In this document: positions 28,399 through 36,892 of the stretch, one piece after another | How the letters are laid out: each line of letters begins with the position of its first letter | Position numbering within the stretch: the stretch's first letter is position 1 | Assembly: GCA_023391815.1 (NCBI GenBank) | Contig: JAEWAF010000136.1 | Location: 1-64,000, forward strand | Source of the DNA: Pseudomonadota bacterium | GTDB lineage: Bacteria; Pseudomonadota; Gammaproteobacteria; Steroidobacterales; Steroidobacteraceae | Direction: 5' to 3' | DNA: 64,000 nt | The notes under the pieces: generated by a model | What the model saw: the letters and a program-made list of their open reading frames with translations, nothing else | Database searches by the model: none | What the model was told of the DNA's origin: nothing | Translations under genes and position numbers: made by a program

Positions 28399-31012
28399 GC
28401 TGGCGCTGGGAAGCTTCGCGTTGGGATTCGGCGGTCTTCGCATCGGTCAGATCGCGATTGACCTCGAGGACCAGCCAACGACCGCTCTGCTGAGCGAGCA
28501 CAGCCAGACGTGCATCGACGACGACTTCACGGCCGTCGCGGGCTCGATGACGCAATTCGCCCACCCAAACACCGTAGCGCGCCAGGGTGTGTTCCAGATG
28601 GCTCACGCCGCCGGCGAGCTGCGTCTTCAGCAGCTCATGCGTGATGTGTCCGACGGCCTCGGAGCGGGGATATCCATAGAGCTGCTCCGCGGCCCGATTC
28701 CAATACAACACGCCACCGCCATCCATTTCCCAAATGATGATCGCGTCGTGGGTGTACTCGAGCAGTTCGGTGTCCCACCGGTGCTTTGTATCCATCCGAG
28801 GAACGTCGGAGCTCGCCTGCACGAGCTGCCACGGGCCGGCGCTGCTGCGTGCGGCGACGTAAATTCGCCAGCTATAGAAAGCAAAGAACAGCGCCAGCAG
28901 CAGCTCGACGATTTCCGGATGCAAGCGATTGCCCGCGTACACCACCGCTAGCGCCAATACGGCGAGACTGGTGGGCGGGGCGATCGCGCCGATCAGCGGC
29001 AAGCTCGAGCGTCTCGCCCAAAGCATCAGGGTCAGCGCGCCGACACCAAACGTCGTCGACACGATTTTCGAGACCAGGTTCAGCTCGTCCCGGTCGATCA
29101 GATTGTGCAGCGAAGTTTCTCGCTGGTAGTTGATGGCCGCCCAGGACTCGGGTGTCTCGAATCCCAACAATGTCTGGCCCCAGTTGATTTCCTCCATGCC
29201 AACGACGAACAGTCCTAGCCCGCAGACTGCGTACAAGCCGCGTATCAGCTTTGAATTCGGTGCTGCCTTCGGATTCCAGCGGATCGCTGCGGTAACGCAC
29301 AGTATCGCCGCGGACAACTCCAGCAAGAATGTCACGTGTTCGAGCGGGCCCTCCTTGGTGAACAGGAATAACACCGGCGCTCCCAAGTGTGCACGCAGTG
29401 TCCACAGGCCCATCACCAGCAGTGCCAGCGCGCTCGAGGCCAGCAGGACGTTATAGGGATTGGGCACTTGCAGGCCGCGTTGTGCCAATGGATCTCTCGT
29501 GAATGAAGCGGCGAGCACCGTCCGCCAGCCATGGCGGCTGAGCGCCAACGACAGCGATCCGGCGATCGCCGCAAATAGCGCGCCGCCCGACAGCCATGAC
29601 GCGAGCCGGCGCTGCCCGGCATCGGTGATCGTCCCATCGGGACTCAGCAGCGAGCCGGCGGCTTGGAGTGCCCAATCGAATCCGGCCAGCGTCAGCCAGA
29701 CCAGCGCGGCGGAAGACATCAGCGCGAGTACACCCGCACGGCGCAGCCACGGCTCCCATGGGCGCCAGCGCCGAGCCTCGGCAACGTCTGACCCTGCGGG
29801 GAGTTGCTCGAACAACTCGGCATATCGCTTGGCGACCGTTGCGAAGTCGAATCCGGACTCGACGATCGCGCGGGCTCGCGATCCCATCTGCTGCCAGCGC
29901 GAGCGCGAGGCAAAGGCCTGCTCCAGTACCGCCGTCACCGCCTGCGCATCGCCAATCGGCACGAGCCAGCCATTGCCATCGTCCACGATCATTTCGGGAG
30001 CAACGCCCACCGGGGTGGAAATGCTAGGCAGGCCGGCGGCCATCGCTTCGACCAGCGACATGCCGAAGCCCTCGCTCTCGCTGCATTGGATGAAAAGATC
30101 GCCGGCCGCGAGATAGGGCGTCACGTCGGGTACGGCACCGACGAACGTCACTCGATCCCGCAAGCCGGTCGCGGCGACCTGACTTCGTAGTTCCGGCTCG
30201 CAGTTGTCGAAAGATCGATCGCCGCCACCGACGATGACCAGGTGCGCGTGCCGTTGCCGTCGAGCGATCGTGGTCCAGGCGTCCATCAAAGTCAGAAGAC
30301 CTTTGGCGCGCGACAGCCTGCCGGTGTAGATGACGACGTCGCCTTCCGGAAGACCGAGCTCACGTCGCACATCGCTCTTGCTTCGTCCCAGCGCCGCGGT
30401 GCTCAACGACACGCCGTTGGGTATGCGAACGATCTTCAACCTGGCGCCGAATCGCCGACGCAGCTCGTGCTCGATCTGCGCCGAGATGGCGATGACGGCA
30501 GCTGCCCGCCCAAGCAGCAGGTCTCTGGCGCGAGCCCAGAGCTTCGTGAGTCGCGACGTGCGGCTCAGCCCCATGCGCGCGAGGCTCTCGGGCGACAGCG
30601 CATGTTCGAGCTCGGTCAGCGCATCGATCTTGATGACGTACGCCTTGTCGCAAAGGGCGGCCGCCGCGAACGTCGGGATCAACACGCCTTTGACGCCCTG
30701 AACCAACAGGACGTCGTACGCCGAGCGATGGCGTATCAAATGCCAGAACAAGGCAGCCAGGAAATACAGGGTGCGCGGAATCGCCGCCCAGCCCAGGCCT
30801 TTGAGCAGCCCGGAAGGTGGCAAGCGAGTGATGTCGACGCCGTCGATGATGTCGTGACGGGACGAGCCGTTGAAGTTGCGTCGGGTCACGACGCGCACTC
30901 GGGCGCCTTGCCGGATCAGGTGACGGGCCAGCTCGAAAGCCTGTTTGCCCTGACCGCCCTGGTCCTCCGGATGGAATATCTCAGAAACGATGCAGACTCG
31001 CGGCGGACTCAT
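28346..31012 (-). CDS. Fusion protein: GT4 glycosyltransferase, multi-helix membrane domain, PAS domain
   Basis: The 888-residue protein has three clear parts. Residues 1 to about 395 form a GT4 glycosyltransferase (MSPPRVCIVSEIFHPEDQGG, VVIYTGRLSRAKGLLTLMDAW, and the E-x7-E motif in ESEGFGMSLVEAMAAGLPSI). About 420-725 holds roughly eight hydrophobic helices, with the conserved-looking GMEEINWGQTLLGFETPESW near 607. About 738-870 is a PAS domain (LEYTHDAIIIWEMDGGGVLYWNRAAEQLYGYPRSEAVG). After the PAS linker the protein simply ends, with no kinase, GGDEF or other output. The ATG at 31012 is chosen because the glycosyltransferase fold starts there. Sensing coupled to glycosyl transfer is one reading; a truncated sensor fused by rearrangement is another. 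Confidence 0.8.
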   Translation of the reverse strand: MSPPRVCIVSEIFHPEDQGGQGKQAFELARHLIRQGARVRVVTRRNFNGSSRHDIIDGVDITRLPPSGLLKGLGWAAIPRTLYFLAALFWHLIRHRSAYDVLLVQGVKGVLIPTFAAAALCDKAYVIKIDALTELEHALSPESLARMGLSRTSRLTKLWARARDLLLGRAAAVIAISAQIEHELRRRFGARLKIVRIPNGVSLSTAALGRSKSDVRRELGLPEGDVVIYTGRLSRAKGLLTLMDAWTTIARRQRHAHLVIVGGGDRSFDNCEPELRSQVAATGLRDRVTFVGAVPDVTPYLAAGDLFIQCSESEGFGMSLVEAMAAGLPSISTPVGVAPEMIVDDGNGWLVPIGDAQAVTAVLEQAFASRSRWQQMGSRARAIVESGFDFATVAKRYAELFEQLPAGSDVAEARRWRPWEPWLRRAGVLALMSSAALVWLTLAGFDWALQAAGSLLSPDGTITDAGQRRLASWLSGGALFAAIAGSLSLALSRHGWRTVLAASFTRDPLAQRGLQVPNPYNVLLASSALALLVMGLWTLRAHLGAPVLFLFTKEGPLEHVTFLLELSAAILCVTAAIRWNPKAAPNSKLIRGLYAVCGLGLFVVGMEEINWGQTLLGFETPESWAAINYQRETSLHNLIDRDELNLVSKIVSTTFGVGALTLMLWARRSSLPLIGAIAPPTSLAVLALAVVYAGNRLHPEIVELLLALFFAFYSWRIYVAARSSAGPWQLVQASSDVPRMDTKHRWDTELLEYTHDAIIIWEMDGGGVLYWNRAAEQLYGYPRSEAVGHITHELLKTQLAGGVSHLEHTLARYGVWVGELRHRARDGREVVVDARLAVLAQQSGRWLVLEVNRDLTDAKTAESQREASQRQLTEWHGSHAAAYDGPRA

Positions 31013-31211
31013 GTCGTCGCTCTCGGTATGACCCCAGCCCCTGCCGTAGCAGTTTCCGTGCCAAAGGAAAATTCGGGCCAGGACGGCTCGAGCGATGCCA
31101 TGAGGGGACGCAGCAGGCGGGAGGAGTGCAGTTTCTGCTATCGGTTTGCAAATTTTGTCCTGGCCGTCGCCGTCGACTCGCAAACGCGCGTGTTCAGGCG
31201 ACAGCCAGCTA

Positions 31212-31961
31212 TCACACGAGCCCGCCGTCGGCGTGAATATTCCGGCCGGTGATCCACCCAGCCGCGGGCGTCACGAGGAAGCCGACGATTGCAGCCACGT
31301 CCTGCGGCGTCCCCAGCCGATGAAGCGCAGTCATCTGAGTCAGCCCGTCCAGCAGTTCGGGTGTCGTGTGCTTGCGAAGCAGGTCAGTGTCGATCGGCCC
31401 GGGTGACACGACATTGACGGTGATGCCGCGAGCGCCGAGCTCTCTCGAGCTTACACGCGCGAATTGCTCCACAGCAGCTTTGCTGGCGGCGTAAATCGCC
31501 TCTCCCGGCGATGGCCAGGCCGTGCCGATGCTGGATACGCAAACGATACGCCCGCCATCTTTCATCACACGCGCACCTCGTTGCATGGTGAAGAACGTAC
31601 CGCGCGCGTTGACGGACATGATTCGATCGAAGAGCTGCGGGTCGACGGCATCGAAGGGCGCGTGTTCGATGATTCCAGCAGAGCACACCATCGCGTCCAG
31701 ATACTGGCCCTTTGCCGAGAACCGCTCGGAGGCCACTTCGAAGAGCGCGTCGATCGCGCTGGCATCGGACTGATCCGCCTTGCACGCGATCACTCGATGG
31801 CCGCAAGCTCGATGGGCGTGCTCGACAGCTGCAGCAGCCGCGTCGTCCTGCCGATAGGTAAATAGAACGCTGAATCCATCTCGCGCCAATCGATCCACGA
31901 TAGCTCGACCGATGCCGCGGGAGCCGCCTGTGACGATTGCAGTTTTCAAACGCTCGGACAT
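31212..31961 (-). CDS. SDR-family oxidoreductase
   Basis: The 249-residue protein is a classical short-chain dehydrogenase: TGGSRGIGRAIVDRLARDGF at the N-terminus, CSAGI after strand four, SSIGTAWPSPGEAIYAASKAAVEQF with the YxxxK pair, and a C-terminal ITGRNIHADGGLV typical of 3-oxoacyl-ACP-reductase-like members. The ATG at 31961 is preceded by AGGAGG, 6 bases away, which decides the start against a longer frame. It is divergent from a WYL-domain regulator gene 87 bp away, which is probably its regulator. The substrate is unknown. Confidence 0.88.
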   Translation of the reverse strand: MSERLKTAIVTGGSRGIGRAIVDRLARDGFSVLFTYRQDDAAAAAVEHAHRACGHRVIACKADQSDASAIDALFEVASERFSAKGQYLDAMVCSAGIIEHAPFDAVDPQLFDRIMSVNARGTFFTMQRGARVMKDGGRIVCVSSIGTAWPSPGEAIYAASKAAVEQFARVSSRELGARGITVNVVSPGPIDTDLLRKHTTPELLDGLTQMTALHRLGTPQDVAAIVGFLVTPAAGWITGRNIHADGGLV

Positions 31962-32048
31962 GCCTTGCCTCCTGAATGGTTCCGAGTTGACTTTAGCAAG
32001 GGCCCACTGACATCGTTGTGTCAGGGGAAATCTCGAGTGAGACACATC

Positions 32049-32762
32049 ATGCGCCGAGCCGAGCGTTTGTTTCGGATCATCGGTTTGTTTCGCGAGCGGA
32101 AGGTGCGCACGGCTGCGGAGCTGGCGCAACTGCTCGAGGTTTGCGAGCGTACGATTTATCGAGACATCGCCCATCTGCAGGGCTCGGGTGTGGGCATCGA
32201 CGGTGTTGGCGGTCTAGGCTACGTTGCCGACCGGAACTTGCAGTTGCCGCCGCTGAACTTTTCCGCCGATCAGATCGATGCACTGACCCTTGGCTTGAGT
32301 TTCGTCGTCGCTGCAGGCGATGCGAAGCTTGCGCGGAGTGCGCTCGCGGCGCAGGCCAAAATCGAGGCCGTCCTGCCGACGACCTCCCATCATTCGCTCG
32401 CGAACACTGCGCTGGTCGCGTTTCGCCGTGCAGCTGGGCGCGCACCCGGCCACACAGCTCTGCTACGCGGGGCCATCCGCGCTCGCCACATCGTCGAGTT
32501 CGACTACGAAAGCCAGCACTCCACAAGATTGCGCCGCCGAGCCCGTCCGCTCAGCCTGAGCGCATTCACCGACTGCTGGACCGTCACCGCCTGGTGTGAA
32601 ACGCGCCAGGCGCTCAGAGATTTCCGTTTGGACCGGATGCAGAACGTCGAGCTCACGGGCGCTCAGTTTGAATCCATACCCGGTTATGACATCGATGACT
32701 TCGTGACTCGGCGCAAAGCGATGCCCACCCGCAAGGGAATGTCTGGAACCGCGGCAGCATAA
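32049..32762 (+). CDS. YafY-like transcriptional regulator (HTH_11 + WYL)
   Basis: The 237-residue protein has an N-terminal winged helix of the HTH_11 type (MRRAERLFRIIGLFRERKVRTAAELAQLLEVCERTIYRDIAHLQGSG) followed by GVGGLGYVADRNLQLPPLNFSADQIDAL. A short WYL domain lies around IRARHIVEFDYESQHSTRLRRRARPLSLSAFTDCWTVTAWCETRQALRDFRLDRM. Both halves match the YafY/YobV family of ligand-sensing repressors. An in-frame GTG at 32037 is an alternative start. It is divergent from the SDR gene and likely controls it. Confidence 0.85.
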   Translation: MRRAERLFRIIGLFRERKVRTAAELAQLLEVCERTIYRDIAHLQGSGVGIDGVGGLGYVADRNLQLPPLNFSADQIDALTLGLSFVVAAGDAKLARSALAAQAKIEAVLPTTSHHSLANTALVAFRRAAGRAPGHTALLRGAIRARHIVEFDYESQHSTRLRRRARPLSLSAFTDCWTVTAWCETRQALRDFRLDRMQNVELTGAQFESIPGYDIDDFVTRRKAMPTRKGMSGTAAA

Positions 32763-32788
32763 AGCCGGGGAACCGCTCCATCCCGTCG

Positions 32789-33283
32789 TCAGCGGCCGGG
32801 GCGCCGCTTGGCAGCTTTCGCGCGAGCGCGGGAGGGGGAATGGCCAGCCATCCGGGCATCGTCTTGGCGAGTCTTCTCGAATTTCTCGGCCAGCTCCGCC
32901 AACGACACTTCGGACAGCTGCTTGAGGAGCATCGCCTCAGCTTTCGCCAGCGCGCTGTCGAGCGCCGCGTTGACTGCTCGCTCCACCAGGCATTCCGGAT
33001 TGTCGCTGTCGTTCCCTATGGCGAAGAGGTGCGGTCCGCCCACCGCATTGTGAATGTCGAGGAGCGAAACGTCGGCGAGGTTCACGGATAAACGCCAGCC
33101 GCCGCGGTGACCCTTTTCGGACATCACATAGCCTGCATCGCGCAGCCGACCCATGGTCCGTCGGACCACCACGGGGTTGGTTCCCAGCATGACGGCCACC
33201 TGCTCGGAAGTGAGTGGAGCGTCGGCCCGAGCCAGATGGATGAGGATGTGAAGCATCCTGGAAAGCCGGCTGTCTGTTCTCAT
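32789..33283 (-). CDS. Rrf2-family transcriptional regulator
   Basis: The 164-residue protein has the Rrf2 winged helix: RLSRMLHILIHLARADAPLTSEQVAVMLGTNPVVVRRTMGRLRDAGYV, then EKGHRGGWRLSVNLADVSLLDIHNAVGG. There is only one cysteine (near NPECLVERAV), so a three-cysteine Fe-S cluster of the IscR/NsrR type is unlikely. The C-terminal tail is Arg/Lys-rich. The ATG at 33283 is chosen because a perfect TATAAT (complement of 33315-33320) lies a short distance upstream and the longer frame would overlap it. It is divergent from the thioredoxin-reductase-like gene and probably regulates it. Confidence 0.87.
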   Translation of the reverse strand: MRTDSRLSRMLHILIHLARADAPLTSEQVAVMLGTNPVVVRRTMGRLRDAGYVMSEKGHRGGWRLSVNLADVSLLDIHNAVGGPHLFAIGNDSDNPECLVERAVNAALDSALAKAEAMLLKQLSEVSLAELAEKFEKTRQDDARMAGHSPSRARAKAAKRRPGR

Positions 33284-33314
33284 ATCTGCGGGAGCGATCG
33301 AAAAGAAGGGAGGA

Positions 33315-33320
33315 ATTATA
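33315..33320 (-). promoter_or_regulatory. -10 box (TATAAT) of the Rrf2-family gene
   Basis: The minus strand reads TATAAT here, about 32 bp before the ATG of the Rrf2-type gene. No good -35 hexamer stands 16-18 bp upstream, so the promoter may need an activator or be weak. Confidence 0.4.
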
Positions 33321-33359
33321 AGCGACCGCGCCGGCATCCGGCTCACGACACATCAAAAG

Positions 33360-33388
33360 TTGCGAGAGAGGGCGCAGGTGTGTATCTT
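33360..33388 (+). promoter_or_regulatory. Promoter of the thioredoxin-reductase-like gene
   Basis: TTGCGA (33360-33365), a 17-bp spacer and TATCTT (33383-33388) precede the ATG at 33415. The -10 box is followed by TTGTAACTCCGTAAG, containing related short blocks GTAAC and GTAAG, which could be contacted by the divergently encoded Rrf2 regulator. Confidence 0.45.
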
Positions 33389-33414
33389 GTAACTCCGTAA
33401 GTTTCGAGAGCGCC

Positions 33415-34347
33415 ATGAAACCACAGTACGATTTCGTGATTGTCGGGGGCGGGCCGGCCGGTCTGTCGGCGTCGTTGATCGTCGGTCGCGCGCTTCGAAG
33501 CGCGTTGTTGGTCGATGGCGGCACCCCGCGCAATTCGGCCGCGCCCGCGATTCATAGCTTCCTGTCGCGAGATGGAACCTTGCCGCGCGACTTCAGAGCG
33601 ATCTGTCACGAAGAACTGGCTCGCTATGCAACGATCGAGCGTCGGCACGGCGTCGTCGTGGATGTGCGAAAGAGTGCGGACTCGATGGAGGTCGCATTCG
33701 AGACCGGAGAAGGGGTTCTTGCGAAAAAAGTGATTCTCGCGGTCGGTATGGTCGACATCTTTCCGGAGATCGATGGCCTGCGCGAAGCATGGGGGCGAGG
33801 CGCGCATGCTTGCCCATTCTGCGACGGCTACGAACATCGTGGCGAACATTGGGGTGTTCTCGTCGATCAAGTGGCGATGGCGGACCATGCGAGGTTCCTG
33901 CGTCGGTGGGCAGGCCAGATGACGGTGTTTGTGAGTGTCGAATTGCCTGCCGATCGACTGGAGAAGCTGCAAGCGGCGGGCTGTCGGATCGTTCAGGGCC
34001 GAATCAAGCAAGTCGTAGGCGGAGATGCGCACAGACTCGAAGGTGTCGAGCTCGCGGATGGAACATTTCACCCGCTCGAGTCGCTGTGGCTTCGTCCGTC
34101 ACAAAGACAGACGTCGCTGGTATCGAAGCTCGGGCTGACGTTGCGAGACGATGGCGCGATCTGGCGCGATGAGCAGGGGCAAACATCGATTCCCGGCATA
34201 CACGCGACCGGCGACTGTGCCTCCGGCCCGGCTCAACAAGCGATTTTTGCCGCGGCTGACGGCGCCCGAGCGGTATTCCCCGCTCTACATGAACTTTCGA
34301 TGGGCGTGAGTGCGAAGGCGACGCGGACCGAAGCCGCGGTGAAGTAG
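33415..34347 (+). CDS. Thioredoxin-reductase-like NAD(P)/FAD-dependent oxidoreductase, NADPH motif degenerate
   Basis: The 310-residue protein has the FAD motif VIVGGGPAGLSASLIVGRA, a redox-active CPFCDG pair near residues 137-140 and the C-terminal FAD segment GIHATGDCASGPAQQAIFAAADGARA. In typical thioredoxin reductases a GGGxxA-like NADPH loop follows the CxxC; here the segment is WGVLVDQVAMADHARFLRRW with no such glycines. It may therefore be a thiol oxidase-like member or use another electron route (inference). It is divergent from the Rrf2-type regulator. A paralogue with an intact-looking glycine loop is encoded at 45355-46326. Confidence 0.85.
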   Translation: MKPQYDFVIVGGGPAGLSASLIVGRALRSALLVDGGTPRNSAAPAIHSFLSRDGTLPRDFRAICHEELARYATIERRHGVVVDVRKSADSMEVAFETGEGVLAKKVILAVGMVDIFPEIDGLREAWGRGAHACPFCDGYEHRGEHWGVLVDQVAMADHARFLRRWAGQMTVFVSVELPADRLEKLQAAGCRIVQGRIKQVVGGDAHRLEGVELADGTFHPLESLWLRPSQRQTSLVSKLGLTLRDDGAIWRDEQGQTSIPGIHATGDCASGPAQQAIFAAADGARAVFPALHELSMGVSAKATRTEAAVK

Positions 34348-34354
34348 CAAGCCG

Positions 34355-34891
34355 TCACAGCTCGACGGTTTCGTTTCTTCGCCGCTCCATCGCCTTCGCG
34401 ACCGCTTCTGCACGGGTGCGTGCGCCGAGCTTGCGCAACAGCGATTCGATATGAAATTTGACCGTGTGGAGTGAGATTCCGAGCTCGCGCGCGATGGCCT
34501 TATTGCTGAGTCCGGTGCCAATCGCGTCGATCACGTCGAGCTCCCGCGGCGTGAGGATGCCATGACCAGCCAGATCCTCGAGTTCTTCGAAGCCGCGACG
34601 GGCAGCTGATCGGGCCACCCGAATCGACAGGCCCGCTGCCAATGCGCGAAGCGCCGCATCGACCTGGTTCGAAGGAGCATCCCACGGCAAACGGTTCTCG
34701 GCCGGCGATGCCTCATCTCGGAATACGATCGTCGGTCGCGACGTCGATGTTTGTTTCGTGTCGGTGACGATTACGTCGGATTGTGTTGCGGCGACGACTC
34801 GGTGGCCGGCCTCTTCAACGAGCTTCGTCAGCACCGCGCGCCGCGTTTCGTCCGAAGCCAGCACGCCGACGAGAAGCGGCACATCGAGCAT
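34355..34891 (-). CDS. LuxR-type regulator with degenerate receiver-like N-terminus
   Basis: The 178-residue protein ends with a clear LuxR/NarL helix-turn-helix: GILTPRELDVIDAIGTGLSNKAIARELGISLHTVKFHIESLLRKLGARTRAEAVAKAM. The N-terminal ~95 residues begin like a receiver (PLLVGVLASDETRRAVLTKLVEEAGHRVV, DVIVTDT) but the paired acidic residues and conserved Lys are missing and the domain is shortened. It is probably not controlled by ordinary phosphorylation. It lies 20 bp downstream of the triad-less protease homologue on the same strand, so the two share a transcript, facing an intact protease gene. Confidence 0.82.
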   Translation of the reverse strand: MLDVPLLVGVLASDETRRAVLTKLVEEAGHRVVAATQSDVIVTDTKQTSTSRPTIVFRDEASPAENRLPWDAPSNQVDAALRALAAGLSIRVARSAARRGFEELEDLAGHGILTPRELDVIDAIGTGLSNKAIARELGISLHTVKFHIESLLRKLGARTRAEAVAKAMERRRNETVEL

Positions 34892-34911
34892 TGCGGGGCT
34901 CCCCTCGGGTG

Positions 34912-35808
34912 TTACGGACGAATTCCGATCTGCGCTTCCAGTTTTAAGATGTGTCCGCCGCGTATGAGTTTAACCTCCACAGACTGGCCGATATGCTCCT
35001 CGCTCAGACGCGCTGCCAGCTGACGCATGCCGAGTAGGGCGATGCCATCCACCGTCAACAGAATATCGCCGGCAGTCACTCCGGCTTTCGCGGCGGGCCC
35101 TTGCTCCGCGACCGACATGACCATCATCGCGAACCGCTGACCGGCCTGATCGACAAGCGCGTCGGGTACCGCAATCGGCTGGAGCGCAATGCCGAGCCAG
35201 CCGCGCGCCACTCGTCCGTTCGCCAACAATTGCGGCACGACACGTGTAAGCGTCGCGGTCGGGATCGCGAGCACCTCGCCAGGGCGGCCCAGCGTCGACA
35301 TGCCGACCAATCCGCCGCCTGCATCGACGACAGGTCCTCCTTCTTCGGTGCGATGAAGACGAATATCAAGGGTGATTCGTTGCTCGATGCGACCGCCAGC
35401 TCGGCTGAACCAGCGGTCGCCGACGCTCCGCACGGCGCCGACGCGCACGGCCGTCGTGCCGTCGAAAGTCGCCGCAAGCGCCAGTACCAAGCCGCCGGTT
35501 TTGGGTAATGCCGGGGTGCTGGGGCTGACATCGATGCGCTCGCTCGGTCGAAGCATAAGAATGTTTGTGCCCGCATCCCGACCGATGATCTGCGCGCGAG
35601 TCGAACGTCCATCGGTGGTCACGATCTCGTATTCGTCGCGATCGCCGATGGTCTGCTCGGATGCAACGATAACGTCCGGCTGCCAAACGAAGCCGGTGGC
35701 GTGTCGATGTGCGGCGTTCCGAATCGCGACCACCCGGTGTTTCGTTGCCGCGACGATCGCTTCGATGGCCTGTGAGTGTGACTGCAGATTGTTCGGTTCG
35801 GAGTTCAT
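34912..35808 (-). CDS. Trypsin-like/PDZ pseudoprotease (HtrA-like, catalytic triad lost)
   Basis: The 298-residue protein follows the HtrA-like plan, with a chymotrypsin-like domain (about 15-195) and a PDZ domain (about 200-298, GWLGIALQPI, GPAAKAGVTAGDILLTVDGIALLG). All three catalytic positions are altered when compared with the adjacent intact homologue: the TNSHV His is Gln52 (ASEQT), the ETDIAVL Asp is Asn82 (GTNILML), and the GNSGGP Ser is Glu156 (TEEGGP). There is no signal peptide or membrane helix, so it is likely cytoplasmic. The ATG at 35808 follows GGAGC. It is divergent from the active protease gene and co-directional with the LuxR gene. A scaffold, decoy or regulatory subunit role is inferred. 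Confidence 0.85.
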   Translation of the reverse strand: MNSEPNNLQSHSQAIEAIVAATKHRVVAIRNAAHRHATGFVWQPDVIVASEQTIGDRDEYEIVTTDGRSTRAQIIGRDAGTNILMLRPSERIDVSPSTPALPKTGGLVLALAATFDGTTAVRVGAVRSVGDRWFSRAGGRIEQRITLDIRLHRTEEGGPVVDAGGGLVGMSTLGRPGEVLAIPTATLTRVVPQLLANGRVARGWLGIALQPIAVPDALVDQAGQRFAMMVMSVAEQGPAAKAGVTAGDILLTVDGIALLGMRQLAARLSEEHIGQSVEVKLIRGGHILKLEAQIGIRP

Positions 35809-35937
35809 CGATCTTGCTCCAGGGACGGTAGGGCCCCAGCGTGCGCGCGGGGTTCGGTTGTGCCCATCCGTCGAATGACCGGGGAGCCGGTCATCCGGCC
35901 AGGTGCCCGCGTCCGTGAGCCACGCGAACATCCGAAC

Positions 35938-36882
35938 ATGATTCCCGCACCTCGTCTCGAGCCGGATACGCTCGATCCCTATTCGGAGCTCGTCTCACAA
36001 GCGTTCGATTGCGTGAGCCCCGCTGTCGCGAGCATCACCGCTCGTGCGGCGGATGGCCGTGCCGTCGGCGTCGGCTCCGGCGTGCTTTACACGCCGGACG
36101 GATATTTGCTGACGAACAGTCACGTCGCCGGCAATGCCAGCCGGCTGACCGCCACGCTCACCGACGGTCGCGAAGTCACTGCGACGCTGGTCGGCGACGA
36201 CCCTGAAACCGACATCGCCGTGCTTCGACTCGCGGGCAGCGGATTCGCTTATGCGGCGCTCGGGACTTCGTCGACATTGCGCGTCGGGCAACTCGTGATC
36301 GCGATCGGCAATCCGCTCGGCTACCAGGCGACGGTGACGGCTGGAATCGTGAGCGCGCTGGGCCGCAGCTTGCGAACGCGCTCGGGTCGACTCGTCGAAA
36401 GCGTGATTCAAACCGATGCGCCCCTGAATCCGGGCAACTCCGGCGGTCCGCTGGTCGACGGCGCTTGCCGGGTCGTTGGTATCAACACCGCCATCGCGGG
36501 CGGAGCGCAGGGAATCTGTTTCGCGATCGGCGTCGACATCGCAGCCAGCGTAGCGGCGACGCTCATGCGTGACGGCCGCGTACGCAGGAGTCGCCTCGGG
36601 CTCGCTGGCCAGACGATTACGCTCGATCGACGCATTCAGCGCACGTTACAACGACAGTGGCAGACAGCGATTCTCGTGCTGGAAGTTCAATCGGACGGGC
36701 CCGCCTCGCGTGCGAAGCTCGACCGCGGCGATGTGATGCTCGACTTCGACGGCGCGCCGATCGCGGGTCTCGATCATCTGCATCGGTTACTGACGGCAGA
36801 GCTTGCGACTCGTGAGATCCCGATTCGCGTGCTCAGGCGAGGCAAGTTGCTGGAGACTACGATCAGGCCGATGCTCGGCTGA
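35938..36882 (+). CDS. Trypsin-like serine protease with PDZ domain (S1C/HtrA-like, intact triad)
   Basis: The 314-residue protein keeps the full triad: His62 in TNSHVAG, Asp92 in ETDIAVLRL and Ser168 in PLNPGNSGGPLVDG. A single PDZ domain follows (about 215-314, SDGPASRAKLDRGDVMLDFDGAPIAGLDHLHRLL). Unlike DegP or DegS it shows no signal peptide or transmembrane anchor, so it is probably cytoplasmic. The start is uncertain: ATG at 35938 is used, but an in-frame ATG at 35875 or a GTG at 35860 is possible. The 129-bp divergent spacer is shared with the pseudoprotease-LuxR unit, suggesting coordinated control. Confidence 0.88.
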   Translation: MIPAPRLEPDTLDPYSELVSQAFDCVSPAVASITARAADGRAVGVGSGVLYTPDGYLLTNSHVAGNASRLTATLTDGREVTATLVGDDPETDIAVLRLAGSGFAYAALGTSSTLRVGQLVIAIGNPLGYQATVTAGIVSALGRSLRTRSGRLVESVIQTDAPLNPGNSGGPLVDGACRVVGINTAIAGGAQGICFAIGVDIAASVAATLMRDGRVRRSRLGLAGQTITLDRRIQRTLQRQWQTAILVLEVQSDGPASRAKLDRGDVMLDFDGAPIAGLDHLHRLLTAELATREIPIRVLRRGKLLETTIRPMLG

Positions 36883-36892
36883 CCCGACGCGT

